A stretch of 64,000 nucleotides of DNA from NCBI GenBank assembly GCA_963680875.1, contig OY804583.1, forward strand, positions 32,849,331-32,913,330, given 5' to 3'. The stretch comes from Bathymodiolus brooksi (taxonomy: Eukaryota > Mollusca > Bivalvia > Mytilida > Modiolidae). Shown here one piece after another: positions 1 to 11,285 of the stretch. The translations under genes and the position numbers were made by a program. Each line of letters opens with the position of its first letter. Positions within the stretch are counted from its first letter, which is position 1. A model generated the notes under the pieces. That model was given only the letters and a program-made list of their open reading frames with translations, was not told the DNA's origin and searched no databases.

Positions 1-228
1 ACTGAAAAAGGTACAAGAAAACAATAGGTATATACAGGTACTAAAATAGATACAAGAAAACAATAGGTATATACAGGTACTAAGATAGTTATAGGAAAAC
101 AATAGGTATATACAGGTACTAAAATAGGTACAAGAAAACAATAGGTATATACAGGTACTAAAATAGGTACAAGAAAACAATAGGTATATACAGGTACTAA
201 AATAGGAACAAAAAACAATAGCATACAC
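1..228. repeat. 39-bp minisatellite, truncated by window start
   Basis: About six units of a 39-base repeat contain the words ACAATAGGTATATACAGG and TACTAAAATAGGTACAAG. The same array is complete at 44936-46780. The period is a multiple of three, so minus-strand reading frames run through it without stops. Confidence 0.95.
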
Positions 229-265
229 AAACTGATCATCGGACGTTAAACAATCAATACATATA

Positions 266-280
266 CCCCCCCCCCCCCCC
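266..280. repeat. Poly-C tract
   Basis: Fifteen consecutive C sit just right of the minisatellite. The equivalent tract in copy B (46823-46847) has 25. Confidence 0.95.
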
Positions 281-533
281 TTTTGCAGAACAATCCAGGA
301 GATATAGAAATTTAATAGCATTTCACAGATATAGAACATCTGTTCTTACCCATTCATAGATTCGAGGTGCTAAAACAATTCAAATTCATATATTATTTAA
401 ATAACAGTATTAGATTGAAATATGACATAAACACACATAGCTCAATTCTGCTCCTTTTCATTTTAGATTAATACATTGAAGAATTTGTCCTGGCGATAAC
501 ACACCCAGGGAAAGTATGCAATGCGTATTGAAG

Positions 534-602
534 GGTAGCGAGTTTCATACGCATGGTAGCGAGTTTTATGCGCAGGGTAGCGAGTTTGATACGCAGGGTA
601 GT
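534..602. repeat. 21-bp tandem repeat
   Basis: Just over three copies of a 21-base unit begin with GGTAGCGAGTTT and end in a variant of ATACGCA. The same short array is in copy B at about 47101-47169. From 603 to 890 I see only AT-rich sequence with no gene. Confidence 0.85.
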
Positions 603-890
603 GGTTCAGGAATAGATAAATAATGAGCAAACGAAATAAAAATTCTGCATATAATTCTATTTAAATGAACCCTACACTTAATTAAATATGATATATATGC
701 CAAGTGTCGTATCACATAGAAGGTAGCTTATAAATATATGCATATCCTAAATACGCTGTAACCAACAAAACAAAGAATCCTTAACACCTTAATCCACAGG
801 GTAGGGATTAACGACTTCACAATAAATGTACTAAAGGTAGCAATCAAAGTGTACAGAGGGTAATAAAACCATAATGATATACAATACATT

Positions 891-2130
891 CAGAGACATA
901 GCATGATAAATCACTGTGATAGACGTATCACTCTTCTTAGTGATACTGATACAATGTAGTCAGAGACATAGGATGATAAATCACTGTGATAGACGTATCA
1001 CTCTTCTTAGTGATACTGATACAATGTAGTCAGAGACATAGCATGATAAATCACTGTGATAGACGTATCACTCTTCTTAGTGATACTGATACAATGTAGT
1101 CAGAGACATAGGATGATAAATCACTGTGATAGACGTATCACTCTTCTTAGTGATACTGATACAATGTAGTCAGAGACATAGCATGATAAATCACTGTGAT
1201 AGACGTATCACTCTTCTTAGTGATACTGATACAATGTAGTCAGAGACATAGCATGATAAATCACTGTGATAGACGTATCACTCTTCTTAGTGATACTGAT
1301 ACAATGTAGTCAGAGACATAGCATGATAAATCACTGTGATAGACGTATCACTCTTCTTAGTGATACTGATACAATGTAGTCAGAGACATAGGATGATAAA
1401 TCACTGTGATAGACGTATCACTCTTCTTAGTGATACTGATACAATGTAGTCAGAGACATAGCATGATAAATCACTGTGATAGACGTATCACTCTTCTTAG
1501 TGATACTGATACAATGTAGTCAGAGACATAGCATGATAAATCACTGTGATAGACGTATCACTCTTCTTAGTGATACTGATACAATGTAGTCAGAGACATA
1601 GGATGATAAATCACTGTGATAGACGTATCACTCTTCTTAGTGATACTGATACAATGTAGTCAGAGACATAGCATGATAAATCACTGTGATAGACGTATCA
1701 CTCTTCTTAGTGATACTGATACAATGTAGTCAGAGACATAGCATGATAAATCACTGTGATAGACGTATCACTCTTCTTAGTGATACTGATACAATGTAGT
1801 CAGAGACATAGCATGATAAATCACTGTGATAGACGTATCACTCTTCTTAGTGATACTGATACAATGTAGTCAGAGACATAGCATGATAAATCACTGTGAT
1901 AGACGTATCACTCTTCTTAGTGATACTGATACAATGTAGTCAGAGACATAGGATGATAAATCACTGTGATAGACGTATCACTCTTCTTAGTGATACTGAT
2001 ACAATGTAGTCAGAGACATAGGATGATAAATCACTGTGACAGACGTATCACTCTTCTTAGTGATACTGATACAATACAGTCAGAGACATAGGGTGATAAA
2101 TCACCGTGATAGACGTATCACTCTTCTTAT
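891..2130. repeat. 70-bp satellite array, about 17.7 units
   Basis: Units of exactly 70 bases begin CAGAGACATA and are almost identical. They differ mainly at one position (GCATGATAAA or GGATGATAAA). Each unit contains the 8-bp inverted repeat GTATCACT / AGTGATAC around a CTTCTT loop, overlapping an upstream GTGATA / TATCAC pair. The last two units are more diverged and the final one is cut off at CTTCTTA. Copy B has only about 7.7 units. The period is not a multiple of three, so no coding role is suggested. Confidence 0.97.
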
Positions 2131-2764
2131 ATATATGACAGGTGAAAAACATAATGGTGTAAAACGGATTTTTCTCATCCCTTGTATAAAGTAGTACATT
2201 AATTTAGGTGGAAAATATTTTTTTTATCTTACCCCGGCTCCTTGGGTAAGACAAGCTACACGCCCTTATTCCCGCAAAATTGTTTTCCATTGTTGAATTA
2301 AACTGTCGATTTATAGATATGCATCCGTGTCTTGGCAGTATTTTAAATGTACTTCACAATCAAATATAATGTATTTTATAAATATATGATATATATCCTA
2401 CTACAACAGCGATAAATACCTGTAAAAAGGTTATTTGACGTTTGTCAAAGGGAGGTAATTTTTTTTTATTTACGTTAGTTACTAACAAGGGAGAGCACTC
2501 TTTATGTTCTCAAAGTAAACAAATATTGACACGATAAAAAGAGTCAAACATCATAAAAGGTGCAGGAATGTTTGTTGTTGTAGAATCTATCACAAGTTGT
2601 TAACTTTATTATCTTGAACCCTTTTAAGGTAGCAAAATAAAAATCTTGTTTTATTTTATTACGTGGCATTTTGGTCCTGTGATGCGGTTCACAAATTAAT
2701 GCGTCAAACTACACAAAAAGTAAACAAACATTGACACGGTAGAAAGTGGTGAGAAAAAGAGTCA
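2131..2764. other. Noncoding AT-rich stretch with a dispersed core
   Basis: No gene is visible. At about 2440-2505 lies a core reading AAAGGGAGGTAATT, then ACTAACAAGGGAGAGCAC. It recurs in inverted orientation at about 39629-39690 inside another element, which marks it as part of a dispersed repeat. Two related modules with GTAAACAAA and GTCAAACA follow at about 2515 and 2720, leading into the long hairpin. Confidence 0.6.
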
Positions 2765-2912
2765 AACACCGTGAAAGGTGCAAGATAGTAAAATCTGTGA
2801 CACCTTCGGGTAAGATTTAAATCGTATCCGACTCGGACATGCCTCGTCCGATACGATATAAATCGTACCCTCGGGTGTCACAGATTTTACTATATTGCAC
2901 TTTCCTGGTGTT
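2765..2912. repeat. Long inverted repeat (hairpin), copy A
   Basis: The left arm starts near AACACCGTGAAAGGTGCAAG and the right arm ends at TTTCCTGGTGTTA. The arms are about 70 bases each, with inner arms TCGTATCCGA and TCGGATACGA in reverse-complement sense around a very short loop. The stem is imperfect but nearly continuous. A paralogue with different arm sequence but preserved pairing lies at 39950-40108, and copy B has this hairpin at 48629-48776. It could be a foldback or MITE terminus, or a transcribed dsRNA source. Confidence 0.85.
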
Positions 2913-3541
2913 AGATCCTATATATCTTACATTAGAGGATATATAAATAATTTGTGTGGCTCCTTTGATAAAGGTCATCCCATTGCGAGACGTATATATT
3001 GTTTTTTGTTCTGGTGGCGATAGTGTTAACAATGTTAAAAGACCCGTTTATAAATTACCATATAACCTAGGTCGACCATATTATGCCAAAACGTCAGCCA
3101 GATATATATCACTGGCCGTGACCTCATTTTATGACTTTCTGATGTTGTAATTGTTATAGAGGATTCGTGATTGGGTCAATTTCTCCATTAATCATTACTA
3201 TATAAATATAAATGGTTAGGGTTAAGGTGTTCAACGACACTGTAAATAATATTTCAGCTATATCGTGGCGATCTGTTTTATTGGTGGAGTAAACCGGAGG
3301 ACCCGGAGAAAACATGGGGATAGAGAGATCACATTCCTCTCTATAAAAATATGCTGATTGTTATTGCCACTTATGATAAATATAAGTTCAAATATATATG
3401 TAACGTTCTTTTTTACCTCCCAACCCCCTGTCCATTGTACTTAAATTTGGGTGCACGAAATGTGTCACATTCATTGGTATTCAGTATACTCTCATGTAGG
3501 AATAATTAATTCTTCTCACGGAAATGTTTGTGTTTCTTTAG
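2913..3541. other. No gene seen
   Basis: The stretch is AT-rich and nearly identical to copy B. Small open frames here have no recognisable domains. The word GGACCCGGAGAAAAC at about 3300 resembles generic dispersed-repeat sequence. Confidence 0.5.
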
Positions 3542-3700
3542 ATGTGTTTTCTTGAGTGTACTAAAGGAGACAAAAATCCATCAAAGTATGTACTTGATTT
3601 TGGAGTTGACAATGCACTGATGTTCAGTGGATTTGACGAGAAAATGTTCAAGTGTGGCGGGAAATATGTTTGGAGCAAAGCAGATTTGAGACTTGACTGA
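3542..3700 (+). CDS. Candidate orphan coding exon, 52 codons, copy A
   Basis: An open frame follows an acceptor-like TGTTTCTTTAG and runs 52 codons from ATG to TGA. It is relatively rich in Asp, Lys and Cys codons and its composition is more gene-like than the flanks. The translation begins [20 protein letters not shown] and ends [14 protein letters not shown]. No family is recognised. It would fit a terminal exon or an exon relic, since no upstream partner exon is visible. The copy at 49406-49564 is identical, but so is all surrounding sequence, so identity alone does not show selection. Confidence 0.35.
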   Translation: MCFLECTKGDKNPSKYVLDFGVDNALMFSGFDEKMFKCGGKYVWSKADLRLD

Positions 3701-5510
3701 TGAATTACTAGATATCAGTGATTCGTCCATGTATCCACTGTGCTTACTCTTATTGATACCAAGATTTATAAGATATTGAATGACTGACAGGGTGTAACCA
3801 TGTTAACATTTTATTTTTCCGTCACCTAAGTGGTTTTGATCAGTTTATATAGTTTGAACTATAATGAATACTTGGAGGGCATATAAGAAATATTCTTACA
3901 TCAACTATTTAATTCGTTTATTAATTTTTTTCAAGGTGTATGCATATATCATTGTGTATGTTCTAAACCGGTCGTATCTATGATTATATTCTAAGAATTG
4001 AAATCATAAATGTGGGAGGGGGGTAGAAGGGGTGTAGAGGTAAGCCAGTCACATCTCGAGTTGTTCTAAGCCAAACATAACTGCGGTTGTTTTAAATCAA
4101 TCATAATATGGGATATTATAATCAAATTCAATCATAATATGGGATATTATAATCAAATTCAATCATAATTTGGGGTCAAATCAACTATAACCGAGGATGT
4201 TCAAAGCTTGTCATAATATGAATGTTCTAATCCAATCATAATTGAGAATTTTATAATTGATTATTGGGATTGCTGTTTATCACTAATGTTTTAATTCAAC
4301 CAGAATAATCATTAAATTTATTGCTTAATTTGTACTGTAGTATACAAATCTGGCAGCTATTTTATATGTAAATGTAATATTATATTCACTAACTGATGTG
4401 TTAGATATGGTGTTATATGTTTAAGGCTACACGACATTTTTGTTTACTTGTTAATATCAAATAAACAAAATACACACCACTTAATTTTATTATGCATATA
4501 ACAGTGGTTAGCAAGTCGAGCAATGATGAAAATAACGAAAACAAAGTAAATCGAACGAAAATATGAACTCTCTATGGATGTTCCAAAATGTTTACAATAA
4601 CTATATAATTTATTTAAGGGGAGACATTGCACAACCAAGGGAAATAGCATTGAAAGAAACGTAATGTGTAAAACCACTTTTAACATTTTCTACTAAATTT
4701 GTGTTTTTTCGAGCTTACCTTGCTATGTTACTTTAGGTTTAACCTTTCCAAGACCATGTACTTTCTGAAACGTACATGATTCCTCTACGTTCTGTCAAAA
4801 TATCAAGCCATTTTCTTAAAGTATTGCGGTGAAACACCAGGCCATGGAAAACACCTACTCTAAAAATACCTTTGTCATCACCCAGAAATTCAGTATTTAT
4901 CGGTCATGCTTCACATCTTCCATAGAGGTATTAAAATAAAACTAAATCCATCAAATTTGGGCTCAAACTAATCCTTATATTTTAATCTTAATCATCAATT
5001 TTAATTATTCCATTCCATTCAATATTTTGCACATTACTACAAAGTGAAAGGAACTGTTTTTCTTTAAAAGGGACTACTTTGGTATATGTTCTAAGTTCCG
5101 ATTGGTTGAATTAGTGGTTTGACACCTACAATAGATATCTACATTTTTATTACTATCATCTGGTCGATACTAATTTGTCTTCTGTTCCTGGTGGACTATT
5201 ACGTCCCGTCGATATCACCCGCCTGGTAGCAAGTGTTAGTTAGTGACTAATTCTTCAATTGTATTATGGCGAGAACAAGTTACATTTCAATTTAAAGAAA
5301 TTATTATTATGTCCGCTTTGCACTAAGCCAATACTCTTAGTTGGATTTTTCAGTGCTAGCATACTGAAACGCCAATCCGCTATTAGACCTGTCGCTCCAC
5401 CTGAACATATTATTCTGATTCCGTGCCAACCAGTCATTGCTCGTATTCCTTAATGCTGATTGGTTAGTGGAGAAGCAACACATACCAATTCTATAGTATT
5501 TGGTTTTGAC
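3701..5510. other. Noncoding; one short 31-bp tandem repeat
   Basis: No gene is supported. Two and a half copies of a 31-base unit containing CATAATATGGGATATTATAA lie at about 4101-4175. Other short open frames lack features of coding sequence. Confidence 0.5.
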
Positions 5511-5592
5511 TCAACCAGGGTTTGAACCAAATGTCTACTGCACTTGAGGCGATCACACTAATCATTATCCTACCGATTGAGTTATTAAATCT
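5511..5592 (-). repeat. tRNA-derived SINE head, copy A
   Basis: Read on the minus strand, the stretch has an A-box-like TAACTCAATCGGTAGGAT (5567-5584) and a B-box-like GGTTCAAACCCTGG (5515-5528). Their spacing is close to that of a tRNA gene. Discriminator and acceptor pairing are not convincing, so a tRNA-derived SINE or tRNA pseudogene fits better than a functional tRNA. Copy B has it at 51375-51456. Confidence 0.5.
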
Positions 5593-5989
5593 TTCACAAA
5601 GCCTTCATAAACGCATGAAATAATTATAATATACTTTTAAGTTATGCACAATGTACTTGAACCAAATGAATAGTAAAAACAATCAAGATTTAAAAACTGT
5701 TAGTGTATAAATAGATTTTGAAAAATAATGATCTAAAGGTACTAGTTTTGAACATTTTATTTTAATTAGGATATTGAATTGTAGTTGTTAAATAATTCTA
5801 ATCTTTTTGTCATTCTGTCTCAGGCTGAGAAATGCTCTTTATAGAAGCTTCAACATACGGTTTATAACATGCTGTCACTGTGCAGCTGAAACTATAATGT
5901 GGAAGAAAGAATGCTTTATAAAATGTTAAATCTAATAATCTTTTAAAACTACATTCCTTGCACAACCCATGTTAAGAAAACCACGTTAC

Positions 5990-7745
5990 AACTTTAATTC
6001 GAATTTAAATGAATACACGCAATCGTCTTGGATATTTCCCTTCATATACATTTCATACCTATTGGCATTTAGAAAGATGAAATATACAAACGTTCCTTTC
6101 TGGAACTTTAGCTTGCTATCAAAGTCTTGATGCCATTAGCCTAGTAGACAATATCCTTCATCACAAATCAGTGGAATCAAAAATTCATCCCTATTTTAAG
6201 ATCAGTACGTTCATATAATATCGTATACCTATACTATGCCTATTACAACCACAATATTTATCTATAAAGACGTGTTGCATGATCTCACTATTGACAACTT
6301 CAAGCCTAAGCCACCTGAGTGTACCTGTGCATGTTCTCCATTTATATATAATCCGGCTGGCCACGATATAGCTGTTGACCTTAACATTATTTCATACACT
6401 TCTCTACGAGAGGTGTTCGACAATGGATAGAAATATCGTGATCCTAATTCCATAAATTGGAAACATAACTTTAAAATTATTATCGATTTCATCGAGGATC
6501 ATGCTAGACAAGAAGCAAACCATGAAAAGGAAAACTTAGATAGTTTTTCCGGTTGGGTGGAGAGTGTGGTGTCGATGATGCAAATTAGAATTAAACAAAT
6601 CAGTGGGTCAATGATGATTAAGCACCTGTCTCACCTCGATATTTCTTGTACCTGCAGACAAGGCCTCTAACAATGTCGTTTGTGTATGTAAATCAGATTA
6701 CATAGATTGCTTGATAAGTTAATTAGGTATTAATAATTCACTTGGCAACCATTCATATACCATGACGACACATACGTAAGAGAAAATTCTGTACGACTAT
6801 AGGTATGTTTTGAGTTCCTTTGAAAGTTCAACCAAAGATGAAGAACTGGACCTTCCGTCATTCTATTGAACTCCTAAATTGGACAATAGCGTTAATTTAA
6901 TGGGTCTGCAAAATGCTCCACGAAACATCTTTCCAAAATGTTAGCATCTATTCTATCAGTGGTCAAAACCGGGCTTCAGAATTGTTGCGACACTAGCTAC
7001 TCAAGTGGTGGTGTAAATCAGATGTGAATTCTGAAAAATTCTAAAGATCTGTAAGAATACATACAATCAATATCCCCCTTTTCACGCAATAGTATTAAAA
7101 CATATGACTTTTCTTTCCTCTACACAACTATTCCCTACTCAAAGCTTAAAGACAGATTTAAAGAATTAGTCCAACTGTGCTTTAAGGAAAAGAATGATCA
7201 ACGTAGATACAAATACATTGTCTTAGGAAGAGACAAATCTTATTTTGGAAACAAAGCGTCCATATTCCACCAAGAGGTTCTCTGAAACTGATATCATAAC
7301 AATGTTCAAGTTCTTGATTGACATCTTATTTGCTATGTTTGATGAACGCCTTTTTCAAACAAACAGTCGACATTCCTATGGGTACTAATTGTGTCCCCCT
7401 TCTCGCCGATATACAAAAAAAACGACAAGAGGCTTGCACGGATCTTTCATTTCACGTTCAGCTATATAGATGATGTCTTTTCACTAATTAATTCAGCTTG
7501 GTGATTTTGTAGGTCATATCTATCACATTGATCTTGATGTAAAGGATATCAAGATAAAGCTTGGCATGCTTCATAACTTGACATACATCTCAACATCGAC
7601 AGTAATGACTGTTTCAAAACGAAAGATTACGATTTTCCAATTGTGAACTTTCCATTGATATGTAGCAAAATTCCAACGGAACCTGCAAATGAAGTATATC
7701 AAAGGTGCTGTTAACAAGGAAAGTACTAAAGCAAGGATCCCTATT
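5990..7745 (+). pseudogene. Penelope-like reverse transcriptase relic, copy A
   Basis: Fragments in shifting frames belong to the same RT family as the better preserved copy at 34956-36350. The segment from 6310 encodes ECTCACSPFIYNPAGHD, a family N-terminal region. Around 7110 there is FSFLYTTIPYSKLKDRFKEL, the RT palm motif A region. Near 7462 the catalytic motif reads YIDDVFSL. Many stops and frameshifts separate these pieces. The piece between motifs A and C includes a remnant of the G-x-P-x-G motif B near 7372. The Penelope-like assignment rests on remembered motif style and is moderately sure. Confidence 0.75.
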
Positions 7746-7749
7746 GGTT

Positions 7750-8110
7750 AAGTAGAAGTCATCACTTTGAAAGTTTTACAGTCGCCGCCATGTCTTAGAT
7801 AACCGTTACAGAATACCAGTATCACAAATGACAACGGATATGTTCCGTTGTCGTCTACAATACTTATCACCGGGGGTGTAACTAGAGCAACGGGACGGGT
7901 GTCATTATTGGAGAAGAAACTGCTTATCCGTCCATTGCACATGAGTTCAGCCTCGGTTATTAGTGGTGTTCGCTTAGGTGTCTGTGGAGTGTTTTGTAGA
8001 TATTTGATTGTCCTTTTGTCCTATTTCGTTTGGCCATAGTGTTGCCTGTTCGTCAATTTACTGATTCTGGTTACTCCTTTGATATCTTCAAACTCTTCTT
8101 AGGATAAGAT
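7750..8110 (+). mobile_element. 3' tail of the Penelope-like element, copy A
   Basis: From 7870 the sequence GTAACTAGAGCAACGGGACG begins a tail. It continues through a T-rich section with TTTGTCC words to GATATCTTCAAACTCTTCTT at about 8080. The same tail occurs at 22985-23270, 39130-39290 and 59450-59690, and on the minus strand at 32095-33080. It is the most repeated dispersed sequence in the window. Confidence 0.75.
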
Positions 8111-8215
8111 TTCAATAGAACTTGTTTCTATTTGATTATTTACCCAGCAGTCCCTGTTTCGGCACTGACATGGTTAATTAGATATGATATATTTGTTATT
8201 GAAATTGACAGTCCT

Positions 8216-8436
8216 GAAGTTGTTTAACATATGTACAAATCATGGACAACTGTTATTTAATATATGCATAAAGCATGGACAACTGTTGTTTAACATATGT
8301 ACAAATCATGGACAACTGTTATTTAACATATGCATAAAGCATGGACAACTGTTGTTTAACATATGTACAAATCATGGACATCTGTTATTCAACATATGCA
8401 TAAAGCATGGATAACTCTTATTTATCATATACTTAT
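8216..8436. repeat. 33-bp minisatellite, block A1
   Basis: About six units contain CATGGACAACTGTT and AACATATGCATAAAG. The period of 33 bases gives an 11-residue repeat (HGQLLFNICIK) in the plus frame. I regard this as a by-product of period length. Confidence 0.95.
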
Positions 8437-8828
8437 AGTTGATAAAGCTAAAATTTTACCCTGTAATAAAACTTTGAGTTTTGCTTAGAATAATAAGAGG
8501 AGTCATGTTGGTTTCACCCAGTTTCACAAGAATGGTCCTAGCGAGCTGATAAAGCAAGTTTATTAACTGCTTCCGGAATGTTATTACATGCCTCTCCGTC
8601 AATGTGCGTAAGTTCACTTCGTGAATTTCCGGAAAACTGTGTTTACAGACACGGCGGATTCAACTGTTTTATAAAATATTTGCACAGAAAATTATTAAAA
8701 CAATAATTTTCTTGTTCTATAACTATATACATGTATTTAATTCTAGCCAAAATGACTAATTTACATTTTGGTACAAATCAGTTTTTTTCTCTGTTGAAGT
8801 ATATGATCAACATATATATAGCATATAC

Positions 8829-8939
8829 TTTTTCATATCATACCCTTTATCAGCCCTCGTTTATATATCATCCCTTGAGCCTATCGGATCTCGGGCTGAT
8901 ATCATGAAATAGGGCTGATAAAGGGTATGATATGAAAAA
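8829..8939. repeat. Perfect 29-bp inverted repeat inside the minisatellite element, copy A
   Basis: The left arm at 8829-8857 contains ATATCATACCCTTTATCAGC. The right arm at 8911-8939 is its exact reverse complement, with 53 bases between. The flanks 8437-8828 hold no gene. The equivalent in copy B near 61030-61140 has lost perfect pairing. Confidence 0.9.
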
Positions 8940-8954
8940 TGCCGTGTAATAATC

Positions 8955-10721
8955 TATATTTATCATATGCATAAATCATAGACAACTGTTATTTAACATA
9001 TGCACAAATCATGGACAACTGTTGTTTAGCATATGCATAAAGCATTGATAACTGTTATTTAATATATGCATAAAGCATGGACAACTGTTATTCAACATAT
9101 GCATAAAGCATGTACAACTCTTGGTTGGCATATGCATAAAGCATGGACAACTCTTTCTTAACATATCCATAAAGCATGGACAGCTGTTGTTTATCATATG
9201 CATAAATCATGGACAACTGTTATGTAGCATATGCATAAAGCATGGACAAATCTTGTTTAACATATGCATAAAGCATGGACAGCTGTTGTTTATCATATGC
9301 ATAAATCATGGATAACTGTTATGTAGCATATGCATATAGCATGGACAACTGTTTTTTAACATGTTCATAAATCATGGACAACTGTTATCCAACTGATGCC
9401 CAACGCATGTACAACTGTTATTTAACATATGCATAAAGCATGGATAACTCTTGTTTGACATATGCATAAAGCATGGACAACCCTTGTTTAACATTTGCAT
9501 AAATCATTGATAACTGTTATTTAATATATGCATAAAGCATGGACAACTGTTATTTAACATATGCATAAAGCATGTACAACTCTTGGTTGGCATATGCATA
9601 AAGCATGGACAACTCTTTCTTAACATATCCATAAAGCATGGACAGCTGTTGTTTATCATATGCATAAATCATGGACAACTGTTATGTAGCATATGCATAA
9701 AGCATGGACAACTCTTATTTAACATATGCATAAAGCATGGACAGCTGTTGTTTATCATATGCATAAATCATGGACAACTGTTATGTAGCATATGCATATA
9801 GCATGGACAACTGTTTTTTAACATGTTCATAAATCATGGACAACTGTTATCCAACTGATGCCCAACGCATGTACAACTGTTATTTAACATATGCATAAAG
9901 CATGGATAACTCTTGTTTGACATATGCATAAAGCATGGACAACCCTTGTTTAACATTTGCATAAATCATTGATAACTGTTATTTAATATATGCATAAAGC
10001 ATGGACAACTGTTATTTAACATATGCATAAAGCATGTACAACTCTTGGTTGGCATATGCATAAAGCATGGACAACTCTTTCTTAACATATCCATAAAGCA
10101 TGGACAGCTGTTGTTTATCATATGCATAAATCATGGACAACTGTTATGTAGCATATGCATAAAGCATGGACAACTCTTATTTAACATATGCATAAAGCAT
10201 GGACAGCTGTTGTTTATCATATGCATAAATCATGGACAACTGTTATGTAGCATATGCATATAGCATGGACAACTGTTTTTTAACATGTTCATAAATCATG
10301 GACAACTGTTATCCAACTGATGCCCAACGCATGTACAACTGTTATTTAACATATGCATAAAGCATGGATAACTCTTGTTTAACATATGCATAAAGCATGG
10401 ACAACCCTTGTTTAACATTTGCATAAATCATGGACAACTCTTTTTTAACATATGCATAAAACATGGAAAACTGTTATTCAACATATGCATAAATCATGAC
10501 CAACTGTTGCTTAGCATATGTACATAGCATGGACAACTGTTAGTTAACTTATGCATAAAGTATGGACAACTGTTATTTAACTGATGCATAGAGCATGGCC
10601 AACTGTTGTTTGACATATGAATAATGCATGAATAACTGTTGTTTGACTTATGCACAAAGCCTGCACAACTGTTATTTAACTTATGCATAACACATGGACA
10701 GCTGGTTTTTAACATATGCAT
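8955..10721. repeat. 33-bp minisatellite, block A2, with 462-bp higher-order repeat
   Basis: About 53 units of the 33-base repeat are present. Between about 9121 and 10500 the units are arranged in a higher-order repeat of 462 bases (14 units). The same variant series starts at 9121, 9583 and 10045 with near-identical sequence. The array ends at GCATATTATTATCTAG, a flank shared with the array at 40816-42680. Reading frames through it on both strands are repeat artefacts. Confidence 0.95.
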
Positions 10722-10739
10722 ATTATTATCTAGATTCAA

Positions 10740-11285
10740 AGATAAAAATAAAATATACAATTGATAAGTGTATAACCTTGCTGAACTGAGTAAGGTGATT
10801 CATTAATGTAAGATTTAAAATCATATAGAAAACAATTAAATAAGTTCCCCTTCTATGCAAAATTCTATCATTGTCTATATTTTATTTTATAAATTGCTTA
10901 GCTACTCGCCCCTCCCTCACAAAGCATAAAAAGCTACAAAAGTACAACAAAAGAATGAAAAAATAACCATAAGCCAATAAGCCAAAAATTTATTTATATA
11001 CAATAATGTTTTACCCCCCCCACCAACGAACAACAAATCCAAGAACCACAAAAAAAAGAAAAAAAAGAGAGAAAAAATAAATAAAGAAAGACAAGAAAAA
11101 AACCGAAAAAAAAACAACTAACAAACAAACAAACAAACAAACAAACAAACAAACAAACAAAAACAAAAAACAAAATTAATCATATACAAAAATAATAATA
11201 AGTAATAATAAATAAACAAAGAAACAAAATAGCATCAAAACAGTATACAATTACATCCCTAGTGATATATTGAAACAAATAAGCT
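10740..11285. other. Copy A-specific noncoding stretch with (AAAC)n
   Basis: No gene is visible. The sequence between the minisatellite and ATAATAATAAGTAATAATAA is missing in copy B, where the two join directly near 61936. It contains an (ACAA)n run at about 11118-11165. Confidence 0.7.

Noticed and set aside
891..2130. CRISPR array
   Set aside because: Units are contiguous 70-base tandem copies with no unique spacers, and the genome is eukaryotic.
4444..4686. 80-codon minus-strand frame, identical in copy B
   Set aside because: Identity is explained by the near-zero divergence of the whole tract, and composition looks like AT-rich noncoding DNA.
5511..5592. Functional tRNA gene
   Set aside because: A and B boxes are recognisable but acceptor-stem pairing and terminator context are not, and related heads occur in SINE-like settings.
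9009..10760. Open frames of 64-88 codons on both strands in the 33-bp arrays (also 41108-42694, 60397-61936)
   Set aside because: They are 11-residue repeats forced by the 33-base period and appear on both strands with no start context or flanking gene structure.
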